Assembly: GCA_036501365.1 (NCBI GenBank) | Contig: DASYAL010000009.1 | Location: 1 to 64,000, forward strand | Source of the DNA: CAIKMD01 sp036501365 | Lineage (GTDB): Bacteria > Pseudomonadota > Alphaproteobacteria > ATCC43930 > CGMCC-115725 | Direction of reading: 5' to 3' | DNA: 64,000 bases | Shown here: positions 34,505 through 42,022 of the stretch, in pieces | Position numbering within the stretch: position 1 is the first letter of the stretch | How the letters are laid out: each line of letters begins with the position of its first letter | The notes under the pieces: model-generated | What the model saw: only the letters and a program-made list of their open reading frames with translations | Databases searched by the model: none | Told to the model about the DNA's origin: nothing | Program-made: the position numbers and the translations under genes

Positions 34505-36127
34505 TTGACCGACACGGCGACATCCGCGACCACCGCCGCGCCACGCGCGGAGTCGCCCTGGAGTCCCTTCGCTCGCACCGCTTTCGCGGTGCTCTGGACC
34601 GCGACGGTCATCTCCAATATCGGCACCTGGATGCAGAGCGCGGCCTCGGGCTGGCTGATGACCAGCCTCGATCCCGATCCGCTGATGGTGGCGCTGGTGC
34701 AGCTCGCGACCGCGCTGCCGATGTTCCTGCTCGCCCTGCCCGGCGGCGCGATCGCCGACATCGTCGACCGGCGGCGGCTGTTGCTCCGGGTCGAGCTCGC
34801 GATCACCGTCGTGATCGCGTTCTTCTCCATTTTTGTCGCCCTCGACGAGGTGTCGCCGGTGTTCCTGCTGTTCGTCACCGCCTGCGGCGGCGCCGCGGCG
34901 GCGCTGATCGCGCCCGCCTGGCAATCGATCGTGCCGCTGCTGGTCGGGCGCGCGGAATTGCCGCCGGCCGTTGCCCTCAACAGCATCGGCATCAATGTCA
35001 GCCGCGCGGTCGGTCCCGCCCTGGCCGGCGCCGTCATCGCCTGGCTCGGCATCGCCGCGCCGTTCTGGCTCAACGCCGTCAGCAACCTCGCCGTCATCGC
35101 GGCGCTGCTGTGGTGGCGCGAGCCTTCCGGCAGCGCGCCGCGCCTGCCGCCGGAGCGCTTCATCGGCGCCATGGTGATCGGGCTGCGCCATGCGCGCAAC
35201 AACGCCGCGCTGCGCGACACGCTGAAGCGCGCGGCGGTGTTCTTTCCCCTCGCCAGCGCCTATTGGGCGCTCCTGCCGCTGGTCGCGCGCGAGAAGATCC
35301 ATGGCGGGCCGGCGACGTACGGCCTGCTGCTCGGCACCATCGGCCTCGCCGCGATCGCCGGCGCGCTGCTGTTGCCGCGCTTGAAGAACCGGCTCGGCGC
35401 CCACCGCATCGCCACCTGCGGCATGCTCGGCACGGCGCTGGCGCTGGCGCTCTTCAGCGTCTCGGTTCGTCCCGCGGTGGCCTTCGCCGCCAGCGCCGTC
35501 GCCGGAATCTCCTGGATCGCGGTGATGGCGCCGCTCAACGTCTCGGCGCTGGTCGTGCTGCCGGCCTGGGTGCGCGGCCGCGGCGTCGCGGTCTATGCGA
35601 CGGTGATGTTCGGCGGCCTGACCCTCGGCAGCCTGATCTGGGGACAGGTCGCCGCCTCTTACGGCATCCGCACCGCGCTGCTCGATGCCGCCGTGCTGCT
35701 TGCCCTCGCCGTGCCGCTGACGCGGCGCTGGAAGCTCGCGACCGGGACCGGCGTCGATCTCAGCCCGTCGATGCAATGGCCGGCGCCGGTGATCGCGCAT
35801 GACGTGCCGTCCGAGCGCGGGCCGGTGCTGGTGACGGTCGACTATCTCATCCGGCCGGCCGACCGCGTCGCCTTCCTCGCGGCGATGGACGGGTTGCGCC
35901 AGCAGCGGCGGCGCCTCGGCGCCTATGACTGGGACGTGTTCGAGGATACGGCGCGCGAGGGCCGTTTCCTCGAGACCTTCCGCGTCGATTCCTGGCTCGA
36001 GCATCTGCGCCAGCACGAGCGCGTCACCGCCGAGGACACGATCGTGCAGGCGGCCGCCAGCCGCTTCCACAGCGAGGGCACGCCGCGCGTCACGCATCTG
36101 ATCGCGGCGCGGCCAAGCGATCTGTGA
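34505..36127 (+). CDS. EntS-like MFS exporter with C-terminal extra domain
   Basis: A 540-residue protein: about 11-12 helices of the MFS_3/EntS (enterobactin exporter) type with GTWMQSAASGWLMTSLDPDP, PGGAIADIVDRRRLLLRVE and LNSIGINVSRAVGPALAGA. A ~115-residue soluble C-terminal domain follows (VLVTVDYLIRPADRVAFLAA ... TPRVTHLIA), resembling an antibiotic-monooxygenase-like fold. I prefer the TTG at 34505, six bases after ggagg; an ATG at 34466 lacks such a site. The substrate is unknown. Confidence 0.85.
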   Translation: MTDTATSATTAAPRAESPWSPFARTAFAVLWTATVISNIGTWMQSAASGWLMTSLDPDPLMVALVQLATALPMFLLALPGGAIADIVDRRRLLLRVELAITVVIAFFSIFVALDEVSPVFLLFVTACGGAAAALIAPAWQSIVPLLVGRAELPPAVALNSIGINVSRAVGPALAGAVIAWLGIAAPFWLNAVSNLAVIAALLWWREPSGSAPRLPPERFIGAMVIGLRHARNNAALRDTLKRAAVFFPLASAYWALLPLVAREKIHGGPATYGLLLGTIGLAAIAGALLLPRLKNRLGAHRIATCGMLGTALALALFSVSVRPAVAFAASAVAGISWIAVMAPLNVSALVVLPAWVRGRGVAVYATVMFGGLTLGSLIWGQVAASYGIRTALLDAAVLLALAVPLTRRWKLATGTGVDLSPSMQWPAPVIAHDVPSERGPVLVTVDYLIRPADRVAFLAAMDGLRQQRRRLGAYDWDVFEDTAREGRFLETFRVDSWLEHLRQHERVTAEDTIVQAAASRFHSEGTPRVTHLIAARPSDL

Positions 36128-36219
36128 GAGGCGGCGATCTGTGAGCGCGGGCGAGCGCTGAAAGCCCGCACCGCCGCCGACAAGCGCGCGGCCATTCTGT
36201 CGCGGGGCGACAAGTGGTA

Positions 36220-36805
36220 GAGGCCAGAAAAAATCTCCCTCATCCTGAGCGAAGGCTGAGCCCTGAGCTTAACGAAGGGGCGAAGCCGTAGTCGAAGGAC
36301 GCTGGATGGCTTTGCAACGCTGCAGAAAGACCGTGCGTCCTTCGACTGCGCTGCGCTTCGCTCAGGATGAGGTTGGATTGTGCGCGGCATCGACATGAGC
36401 GGGCGGCGCTTGAGGCCAGACAAAAATATCTCCCTCATCCTGAGCGAAGGCTGAGCCCTGAACTTAGCGAAGGGGCGAAGCCGTAGTCGAAGGACGCTGG
36501 ATGGCTTTGCAACGCTGCAGAAACACCGCGCGTCTCCTGAGCTTGTCGAAGGGCGACTGCGCTGCGCTCCGCTCAGGATGAGGTTGGATTGTGCGCGGCA
36601 TCGACATGAGCGGGCGGCGCTTGAGGCCAGACAAAAATATCTCCTCACCCTGAGCGAAGGCTGAGCCCTGAGCTTAGCGAAGGGGCGAAGCCGTAGTCGA
36701 AGGACGCTGGATGGCTTTGCAACGCTGCAGAAACACCGCGCGTCTCCTGAGCTTGTCGAAGGGCGTCTGCGCTGCGCTCCGCTCAGGATGAGGAAGGTTG
36801 TGCGC
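36220..36805. repeat. Three tandem copies of a ~200-bp palindrome-rich repeat
   Basis: Units begin gaggccaga near 36220, 36412 and 36623. Each contains ctcatcctgagcgaaggctg, the stretch gaaggggcgaagccgtagtc, tggatggctttgcaacgctg and a closing gctcaggatgag, which pairs with the opening ctcatcctgagc. Copies are 192 and 211 bp long, with the third partial. Copies 2 and 3 share an extra tctcctgagcttgtcgaagg. No protein gene is present in 36128-36895. Confidence 0.85.
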
Positions 36806-36895
36806 GCGGCATCAAGCAGAGGAATGCGGCGTCTTTTGATTTGCTTCGCACGACGGCTCGGCGCTGGAAGATTCGCGCCTCGCCTGTGCTACGCG

Positions 36896-38173
36896 TTATC
36901 GCTTCAGCGCCGCTTTGCCGGGATAGACCGCCTCCGGGCCGAGGAGGTCGGCGATCCGCAGGAGCTGGTTGTATTTCGCCAGCCGGTCGGAGCGCGACAG
37001 CGAGCCGGTCTTGATCTGGCCGCAGTTCGTCGCCACCGCCAGATCGGCGATGGTCGCATCCTCGGTCTCGCCCGAGCGATGCGAGACCACCGCGGTATAG
37101 CCGGCGCGATGCGCGACCTCGATCGCTTCGAGCGTCTCGCTGAGCGTGCCGATCTGGTTGAGCTTGATGAGGATGGAGTTGGCGATGCCGGCTTTGATGC
37201 CGCGCTCCAGCCGCGCCTTGTTGGTGACGAAGAGATCGTCGCCGACGAGCTGCACCTTCGCGCCGAGCTCGCGCGTCAGCAGCGCCCAGCCATCCCAATC
37301 GTCCTCGGCCATGCCGTCCTCGACCGAGACGATCGGATAGCGCGCGACCAGATCGGCGAGATATTTCACCATGCCGGCGGCATCGAGCGTCTTGCCCTCG
37401 CCTTTGAGCTGGTATTTGCCGCCCGCATAGAATTCGGTCGCGGCCGGATCCAAAGCGAGCGCGACGTCGCTGCCCGGCATGTAGCCCGCCGCCTCGATCG
37501 CGCGCATGATGAAGCCGAGCGCCTCGTCGGCGGATTTCAGCGCCGGCGCGAAGCCGCCCTCGTCGCCGACATTGGTGTTCATGCCGGCCTCGGCGAGCTT
37601 GGCTTTCAGCGCATGGAACACCTCGGTGCCGCAGCGCAGTGCCTCGGCGAAATCCGCAGCGCCCACCGGCACGATCATGAATTCCTGCACATCGATCGGG
37701 TTGTCGGCATGGACGCCGCCATTGACGATGTTCATCATCGGCACCGGCAACGTGCGCGCCATCGGCCCGCCGATCGCGCGGAAGAGCGGCTCGCCCTTTT
37801 CCTCGGCCGCCGCCTTGGCCGCGGCGCACGAGACGCCGAGGATCGCATTCGCGCCGAGCCGCGATTTGTTCGGCGTGCCGTCGAGCGCGATCATCACCCG
37901 GTCGAGGGCGAGCTGGTTCGCGGCATCGAAGCCCGAGAGCGCATCGAAGATCTCGCGATTGACGGCCTCGACCGCTTTGAGCACGCCCTTGCCGCCATAG
38001 CGCGCCTTGTCGCCGTCGCGCAGCTCGACCGCCTCGTGCGCGCCGGTCGAGGCGCCCGAGGGTACGGCCATGCGGCCGAGCGCGCTCGATTCGAGCGTCA
38101 CCTCGACCTCGACCGTGGGATTGCCGCGGCTGTCGAGGATCTCGCGGGCGTGGATGTCGACGATGGCGGACAT
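36896..38173 (-). CDS. eno: Enolase
   Basis: A 425-residue glycolytic enzyme converting 2-phosphoglycerate to phosphoenolpyruvate. Present are ILDSRGNPTVEVEV, GASTGAHEAVELRD, the metal-site SVEDGMAEDDWDGW, the catalytic-Lys strand NSILIKLNQIGTLSETLEAI and the signature VSHRSGETEDATIADLAV. Last gene of the split tpiA-secG-pyrG-kdsA-eno run, 180 bp downstream of kdsA; that gap contains a dispersed repeat. Confidence 0.98.
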   Translation of the reverse strand: MSAIVDIHAREILDSRGNPTVEVEVTLESSALGRMAVPSGASTGAHEAVELRDGDKARYGGKGVLKAVEAVNREIFDALSGFDAANQLALDRVMIALDGTPNKSRLGANAILGVSCAAAKAAAEEKGEPLFRAIGGPMARTLPVPMMNIVNGGVHADNPIDVQEFMIVPVGAADFAEALRCGTEVFHALKAKLAEAGMNTNVGDEGGFAPALKSADEALGFIMRAIEAAGYMPGSDVALALDPAATEFYAGGKYQLKGEGKTLDAAGMVKYLADLVARYPIVSVEDGMAEDDWDGWALLTRELGAKVQLVGDDLFVTNKARLERGIKAGIANSILIKLNQIGTLSETLEAIEVAHRAGYTAVVSHRSGETEDATIADLAVATNCGQIKTGSLSRSDRLAKYNQLLRIADLLGPEAVYPGKAALKR

Positions 38174-38189
38174 GGGGCTCCTTTTTTCC

Positions 38190-38345
38190 TTTCGTCATTC
38201 CCACGCCCTTCGCCAAGCTCAGGAGCGGGAACCCAGAGTAGCGCGTCATTGCGAGCGGAGCGAAGCAATCCAGCATTTCACCCGAGGCCCTGGATTGCTT
38301 CGTCGCTCCTGAGCTCTTGTCGAAGGGGCTCCTCGCAATGACGGC
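38190..38345. repeat. Dispersed inverted repeat (BIME-like) between kdsA and eno
   Basis: cgtcattgcgagcggagcga-agcaatccag on one side and ctggattgcttcgtcgctcc ... cctcgcaatgacg on the other form a large interrupted hairpin. The neighbouring cttcgccaagctcaggagcgg belongs to the same kind of element. No gene is seen. Confidence 0.75.
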
Positions 38346-38353
38346 GGCGAAAA

Positions 38354-39193
38354 TCAAGCCTGCGGTCGCGCCTTCGCCAATTTATCGAACGCGATCAGCT
38401 CCGCGAGCAGCGCCGGCATGTCTTTGAGATGCACCATGTTCGGCCCGTCGGAGGGCGCGTGGTCGGGGTCCTGATGGGTTTCCATGAAGACCGCGGCGAC
38501 GCCGACCGCGACCGCTGCACGCGCCAAGACGGGAACGAACTTTCGTTCCCCTCCTGAAGTACTGCCCTGCCCGCCCGGCTGCTGCACCGAGTGCGTCGCG
38601 TCGAACACCACGGGATAGCCGGTCTCGGCGAGGATCGGCAGCGCGCGCATATCCGAGACCAGGGTGTTGTACCCAAAACTAGCCCCGCGCTCGCACAGCA
38701 GGATGCTCTCGTTGCCGGTGCTGGCGAGCTTCTTGGCGACATTGGCCATGTCCCACGGCGCGAGGAACTGGCCCTTCTTCACATTGACGGCGCGGCCGGT
38801 CGCGCCGGCGGCCAACAGCAGATCGGTCTGGCGGCAGAGGAAGGCCGGGATCTGCAGCACATCGACCGCCTCGGCGACCGGCGCGCATTGCTCCTTCTCG
38901 TGCACGTCGGTGACGACCGGGCAGCCGAATTTCTCGCGCACCTCGGCCAGAATCGGCAAGCTCTCTTCAAGCCCCATGCCGCGCGACGACGCCAGCGCGG
39001 TGCGGTTCGCCTTGTCGAACGAGGTCTTGTAGATGAGGCCGATGCCGAGCCGGCCGGTGAGCTCGACCAGCGCGTGGCTCATCTCCAGCGCGTGCTGGCG
39101 GCTTTCGAGCGCGCACGGCCCCGCGATCAGCGCCAGCGGCCGATCGTTGCCGAGCGTCAGATTGCCGATATGGACGTGGCGGGCGGTGGGCAT
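38354..39193 (-). CDS. kdsA: 3-deoxy-8-phosphooctulonate synthase (KDO-8-P synthase)
   Basis: A 279-residue enzyme condensing arabinose-5-phosphate with PEP for lipid A core. Motifs: LIAGPCALESRQHALEM, YKTSFDKANRTALASSRG, VTDVHEKEQCAPVAEAVDVLQIPAFLCRQTDLL in outline, and FDATHSVQQPGGQG. It lacks the metal-ligand Cys-less difference that would be needed to call the metal class with certainty. Normally sits right after pyrG in alphaproteobacteria; here about 10 kb separates them. A 27-bp copy of its 5' part recurs at 39932-39958. Confidence 0.97.
   Translation of the reverse strand: MPTARHVHIGNLTLGNDRPLALIAGPCALESRQHALEMSHALVELTGRLGIGLIYKTSFDKANRTALASSRGMGLEESLPILAEVREKFGCPVVTDVHEKEQCAPVAEAVDVLQIPAFLCRQTDLLLAAGATGRAVNVKKGQFLAPWDMANVAKKLASTGNESILLCERGASFGYNTLVSDMRALPILAETGYPVVFDATHSVQQPGGQGSTSGGERKFVPVLARAAVAVGVAAVFMETHQDPDHAPSDGPNMVHLKDMPALLAELIAFDKLAKARPQA
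39110..39136. repeat. kdsA-internal copy of the 27-bp direct repeat
   Basis: Identical to 39932-39958 (cgcgcacggccccgcgatca then gcgccag). It encodes the ALIAGPCA region of KdsA. Confidence 0.85.
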
Positions 39194-39257
39194 GAGGGGG
39201 TTTTAGCGGGTCAAGCATCGCTTGACCACATCCGATGACCTCTCGTACCTTTGTTCC

Positions 39258-39485
39258 ATGAGCCAATTGCACCGGATCACCTTCAACCCGAATCAATGCG
39301 GCGGTCGTCCGTGCATTCGCGGCATGCGTATCCGCGTCAAGGATATCCTCGACATGCTTGCAAGCGGCGCGGCCACGGCGGAAATCCTCGACAGCTATAC
39401 CTATCTCGAAGCCGAGGATATTCAGGCAAGCCTTGAATACGCCGCCGCGCAAGTCGACCACGCGGTCATGTCGCCGGCCAAGTGA
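39258..39485 (+). CDS. DUF433-family antitoxin
   Basis: A 75-residue protein with the DUF433 layout: HRITFNPNQCGGRPCIRGMRIRVKDILDMLASG in outline, then TAEILDSYTYLEAEDIQASLEYAA. This is an HTH-like antitoxin usually paired with a DUF5615 PIN-like toxin, and the partner follows with a 4-bp GTGA overlap. Located between kdsA and the restriction cassette. Confidence 0.9.
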   Translation: MSQLHRITFNPNQCGGRPCIRGMRIRVKDILDMLASGAATAEILDSYTYLEAEDIQASLEYAAAQVDHAVMSPAK

Positions 39486-39817
39486 AATTCCTAATCGATG
39501 CCCAATTACCGCCTGCGCTGGCGCTTTGGCTCACGCAGGCAGGTCACGAGGCAGTTCATGTGAATGACATCGGTCTCCGCGAGGCCGAAGACACGGCGAT
39601 CTGGGAACAGGCGGTCAGCACAGGCGCGGCCCTCGTTACGAAGGATGAAGACTTCGTCGCGCGCGCCGCTCACGCCGGCGATGCCAATCCGCCCGTGATT
39701 TTGTGGCTGCGGGTCGGCAACACGACCAATCGGGTCCTTCGCGTCTGGCTCGACGAGCGATTGGCGGGCATCCTTGATTTGGTGAACCAGGGAAACCGGG
39801 TTATCGAGGTAATCTAA
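39482..39817 (+). CDS. DUF5615 PIN-like toxin
   Basis: A 111-residue protein starting (GTG) MKFLIDAQLPPALALWLTQAGHEAVHV, with a second acidic cluster LVTKDEDFVARA. These acidic residues match the PIN-like nuclease fold of DUF5615 toxins. Forms a toxin-antitoxin pair with the DUF433 gene. Between its stop and 39931 a short open tail (AYLSVIDRNLKAMQDAFAKAS) looks like the 3' scrap of another gene. Confidence 0.9.
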   Translation: MKFLIDAQLPPALALWLTQAGHEAVHVNDIGLREAEDTAIWEQAVSTGAALVTKDEDFVARAAHAGDANPPVILWLRVGNTTNRVLRVWLDERLAGILDLVNQGNRVIEVI

Positions 39818-39931
39818 GGCTCGCGCCAACCCGAAGGCTCTGCTCGCGCCTATCTCTCGGTGATCGACCGCAATCTCAAAGCTATGCAAGACGCGTTCGC
39901 AAAAGCGAGTTGAGCGCGCGATACGAGATTA

Positions 39932-39958
39932 CGCGCACGGCCCCGCGATCAGCGCCAG
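39932..39958. repeat. kdsA fragment at the cassette boundary
   Basis: 27 bp identical to 39110-39136 inside kdsA and in the same orientation. The TGA of the 153-residue cassette gene (39949-39951, minus strand) lies inside it. It marks the distal edge of the low-GC cassette. Confidence 0.85.
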
Positions 39959-40410
39959 TACCAATCAATGCATAATCTTAGCCGACGCCATAGCGCCGCG
40001 CTGAGGATCCGCCCGAACTCCTCCTCAGAAATCCGCCTCACGCCAGCCTGGAAGTAACCGCGTCTGATTCCGCCTTTTTCCCAATACTCACCATGCGGGC
40101 TTTTGAAAAACAGCGGTTGGTTGAAAGCTGTATATTCGAAAATAGCACACTTCATTCGACCTGGCGCGTCATGATCAAGTCCCGTCTGGCCGATGGTGCC
40201 AAAGCCGAAATACACCTGAGGTTGCCGCTTCGCCTGTTTCGTCTTGCGGCCGCGATAATATATAAATCGCTCACCCTCACGGATCATCCTCGCGTACTTT
40301 TCACGGATCATCCTCGCGTACTTTTTAGGATATTGGTATGACACGCCCGTTCGATCGCGGTAGTGAATACCGGATTCCGTCTCTTCATTCTCCGCGAGAA
40401 CGATAGGCAT
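39949..40410 (-). CDS. Stand-alone PUA/EVE-like (ScoMcrA-N-like) protein
   Basis: A 153-residue protein with YQYPKKYA, GERFIYYRGRK, QVYFGFGTIGQTG, CAIFEYTAFNQPLFF and GYFQAGVRRISEEEF. This pattern of aromatic strands resembles the N-terminal base-reading domain fused to HNH nucleases and DUF3427 helicases, here without any nuclease domain. It may sense modified DNA. A 24-bp tandem duplication gives KYARMIRE twice. Last gene of the cassette; 24 bp after the preceding gene. The assignment is by pattern only. Confidence 0.6.
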   Translation of the reverse strand: MPIVLAENEETESGIHYRDRTGVSYQYPKKYARMIREKYARMIREGERFIYYRGRKTKQAKRQPQVYFGFGTIGQTGLDHDAPGRMKCAIFEYTAFNQPLFFKSPHGEYWEKGGIRRGYFQAGVRRISEEEFGRILSAALWRRLRLCIDWYWR

Positions 40411-40434
40411 TTCGAATCTCCGCTAATGCGAAGC

Positions 40435-41190
40435 TCAGATTTCGTTTTCCGAGAGCTTCAAATCTTTTGAAATAATATCCCCAATGAATTTTTCCACCGT
40501 CCTGGTGTCGAGGGCATCGAGAAGCTTGTAGCCTCCCAAACCGTTCAATCTCACCATGAGGCGCCGAAAGACATTCCTCTCGAATAATTTGCCCTTTCCT
40601 TCCATCGACTGAGCGAGCTTCTGCAGGACTGCTGAGAAGATAGGAATACTCTGAGCAGTAGTTGGTCGTTCAATAATGTTTGCTCTCACATCTGTTCGAT
40701 GTAACAAAACATCGAGACCCTCCTTCACCTCCAACCCATCGACCCGTGCGCAAAGGTGCCCCATCCACCAAAGGCGGGACGCAATATTATCTCGCTCAAG
40801 TTGCCTTTGAGTCGATCCGAAGAAATGTGTCTGTATGTGTTTAATGGCCATCTTATCGTTTTGCGGGATTGGCCATCGCTTTCTTCCGTACTCGAGCATT
40901 AATGTATGTGTCAGCATTACCCAAAGCCTTTCATCCGCGGCTTGAAATGGCGTGAGTTTTTTTAAAGCCGCAAGAAGAACAATGCAGTTTTCCGAATCAA
41001 AGAGCTTGTCATCGTCGGGGGCTTTAAGCTTGGCAAGCTGCGTTTCGCTTACTTCAATTGGAGCTTCGAAGCTTAGAGACGGATCGAGCGACAAGTAGGC
41101 AAAATCGCCTTTCCTATATTTTTCGAGGTTCTCTTCAATCGAGGCCTTTAGTTCTGCGAGAGCTCGTTCTCTCACGAAACGAAGTTTCAT
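40435..41190 (-). CDS. DUF6339-like cassette protein
   Basis: A 251-residue soluble protein. Its middle contains DERLWVMLTHTLMLEYGRKRWP and its later part HFFGSTQRQLERDNIASRLWW, resembling the DUF6339 family. There is no known catalytic motif. ATG at 41190 has a good ggagg 9 bp upstream, inside the end of the preceding gene, and starts 4 bp after that gene's stop. Part of the methylase/GHKL operon, probably a structural subunit. Confidence 0.65.
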   Translation of the reverse strand: MKLRFVRERALAELKASIEENLEKYRKGDFAYLSLDPSLSFEAPIEVSETQLAKLKAPDDDKLFDSENCIVLLAALKKLTPFQAADERLWVMLTHTLMLEYGRKRWPIPQNDKMAIKHIQTHFFGSTQRQLERDNIASRLWWMGHLCARVDGLEVKEGLDVLLHRTDVRANIIERPTTAQSIPIFSAVLQKLAQSMEGKGKLFERNVFRRLMVRLNGLGGYKLLDALDTRTVEKFIGDIISKDLKLSENEI

Positions 41191-41194
41191 TTTT

Positions 41195-42022
41195 CTATTC
41201 CTCCCCGAAGACATGAAGATTAAGAAGGTTCAGCGGGCTTTTCAGAAGCCTTTGTGCTGTGGCACTAGCATCATGCGTGCCGATGTCGATGCCTTCATTG
41301 TGGCATTGCTGCGTAAGAATCTTAGCCCATCTCAAGTGAGCGTAACTCTCTTCGTCTTCACGCAGCTTGTAGACAGCCTCCATTATGGCGGCGAAATATA
41401 TGGAGTTGATCAATACGGCCTTATTGCTACGGCTATTCCGCGCGCGATCGATTCTTTCTTTGGCTTCCGGACTCAAAAGAACCTGAATCTTGCTTTCGTC
41501 GAATCTTAGTCCCCAGTCGTATCCGGATAAATTCTCCTGCTTCACCAGTTGTAAAATCGAGCTGATGGGCTTGAAGAGTTCACGGTCTATGTAGACAACT
41601 TTTGGGGAGTCAACTGCGAGAACTTCGCCCGGCTCAAACGAAAATTCTTTGGAATTGAATTCGGAATTGATGTCGCGGCAACGGAATTTCTCTATTACCT
41701 TGGTTGCAACGATGAACGGAGAGATTTCCACCTCACCACGAAAATTCCCACCATCAAATGATTCTTCAATATCAAATTTCTTGCTCAAAATCGCTTTACG
41801 AAAATACGTGTCGCGGCAAGCCACTACGATCGATATTGCCGCATTGCCTCGTGCGATTTCAGCCTTTATCGCTTCTATGCTAAGAGCAACATGCACGTTG
41901 ATTTGAATTTTGTCAGCGGATCTTCCGATATCGACAGTCGTCTGGAATTCTCCATCGCTGTAATCGTCGATATCCGGTCGTAGTACGGGATAAGGGAACG
42001 CCTTTTGACTATCGAACCTCAT
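41195..42022 (-). CDS. Cassette protein of unknown function (275 residues)
   Basis: Begins MRFDSQKAFPYPVLRPDIDD and has a beta-rich N-terminal half (FQTTVDIGRSADKIQINVHV, FRGEVEISPFIVATKVIEKF). A C-terminal helical region contains LINSIYFAAIMEAVYKLRED. No family is recognised with confidence. It overlaps the ATPase gene by 14 bp and is followed at 4 bp by the DUF6339-like gene, so it is strictly part of the same operon. Base composition is lower in GC than the host genes. Confidence 0.7.
   Translation of the reverse strand: MRFDSQKAFPYPVLRPDIDDYSDGEFQTTVDIGRSADKIQINVHVALSIEAIKAEIARGNAAISIVVACRDTYFRKAILSKKFDIEESFDGGNFRGEVEISPFIVATKVIEKFRCRDINSEFNSKEFSFEPGEVLAVDSPKVVYIDRELFKPISSILQLVKQENLSGYDWGLRFDESKIQVLLSPEAKERIDRARNSRSNKAVLINSIYFAAIMEAVYKLREDEESYAHLRWAKILTQQCHNEGIDIGTHDASATAQRLLKSPLNLLNLHVFGEE

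Noticed and set aside
36220..36805. CRISPR array
   Set aside because: Repeat units are about 200 bp with internal palindromes and no regular short spacers; no cas genes nearby.
39110..39958. Classical att-site pair of an integrative element
   Set aside because: The 27-bp repeat lies within kdsA codons rather than a tRNA or gene 3' end, and no integrase is present; a leftover kdsA fragment explains it better.
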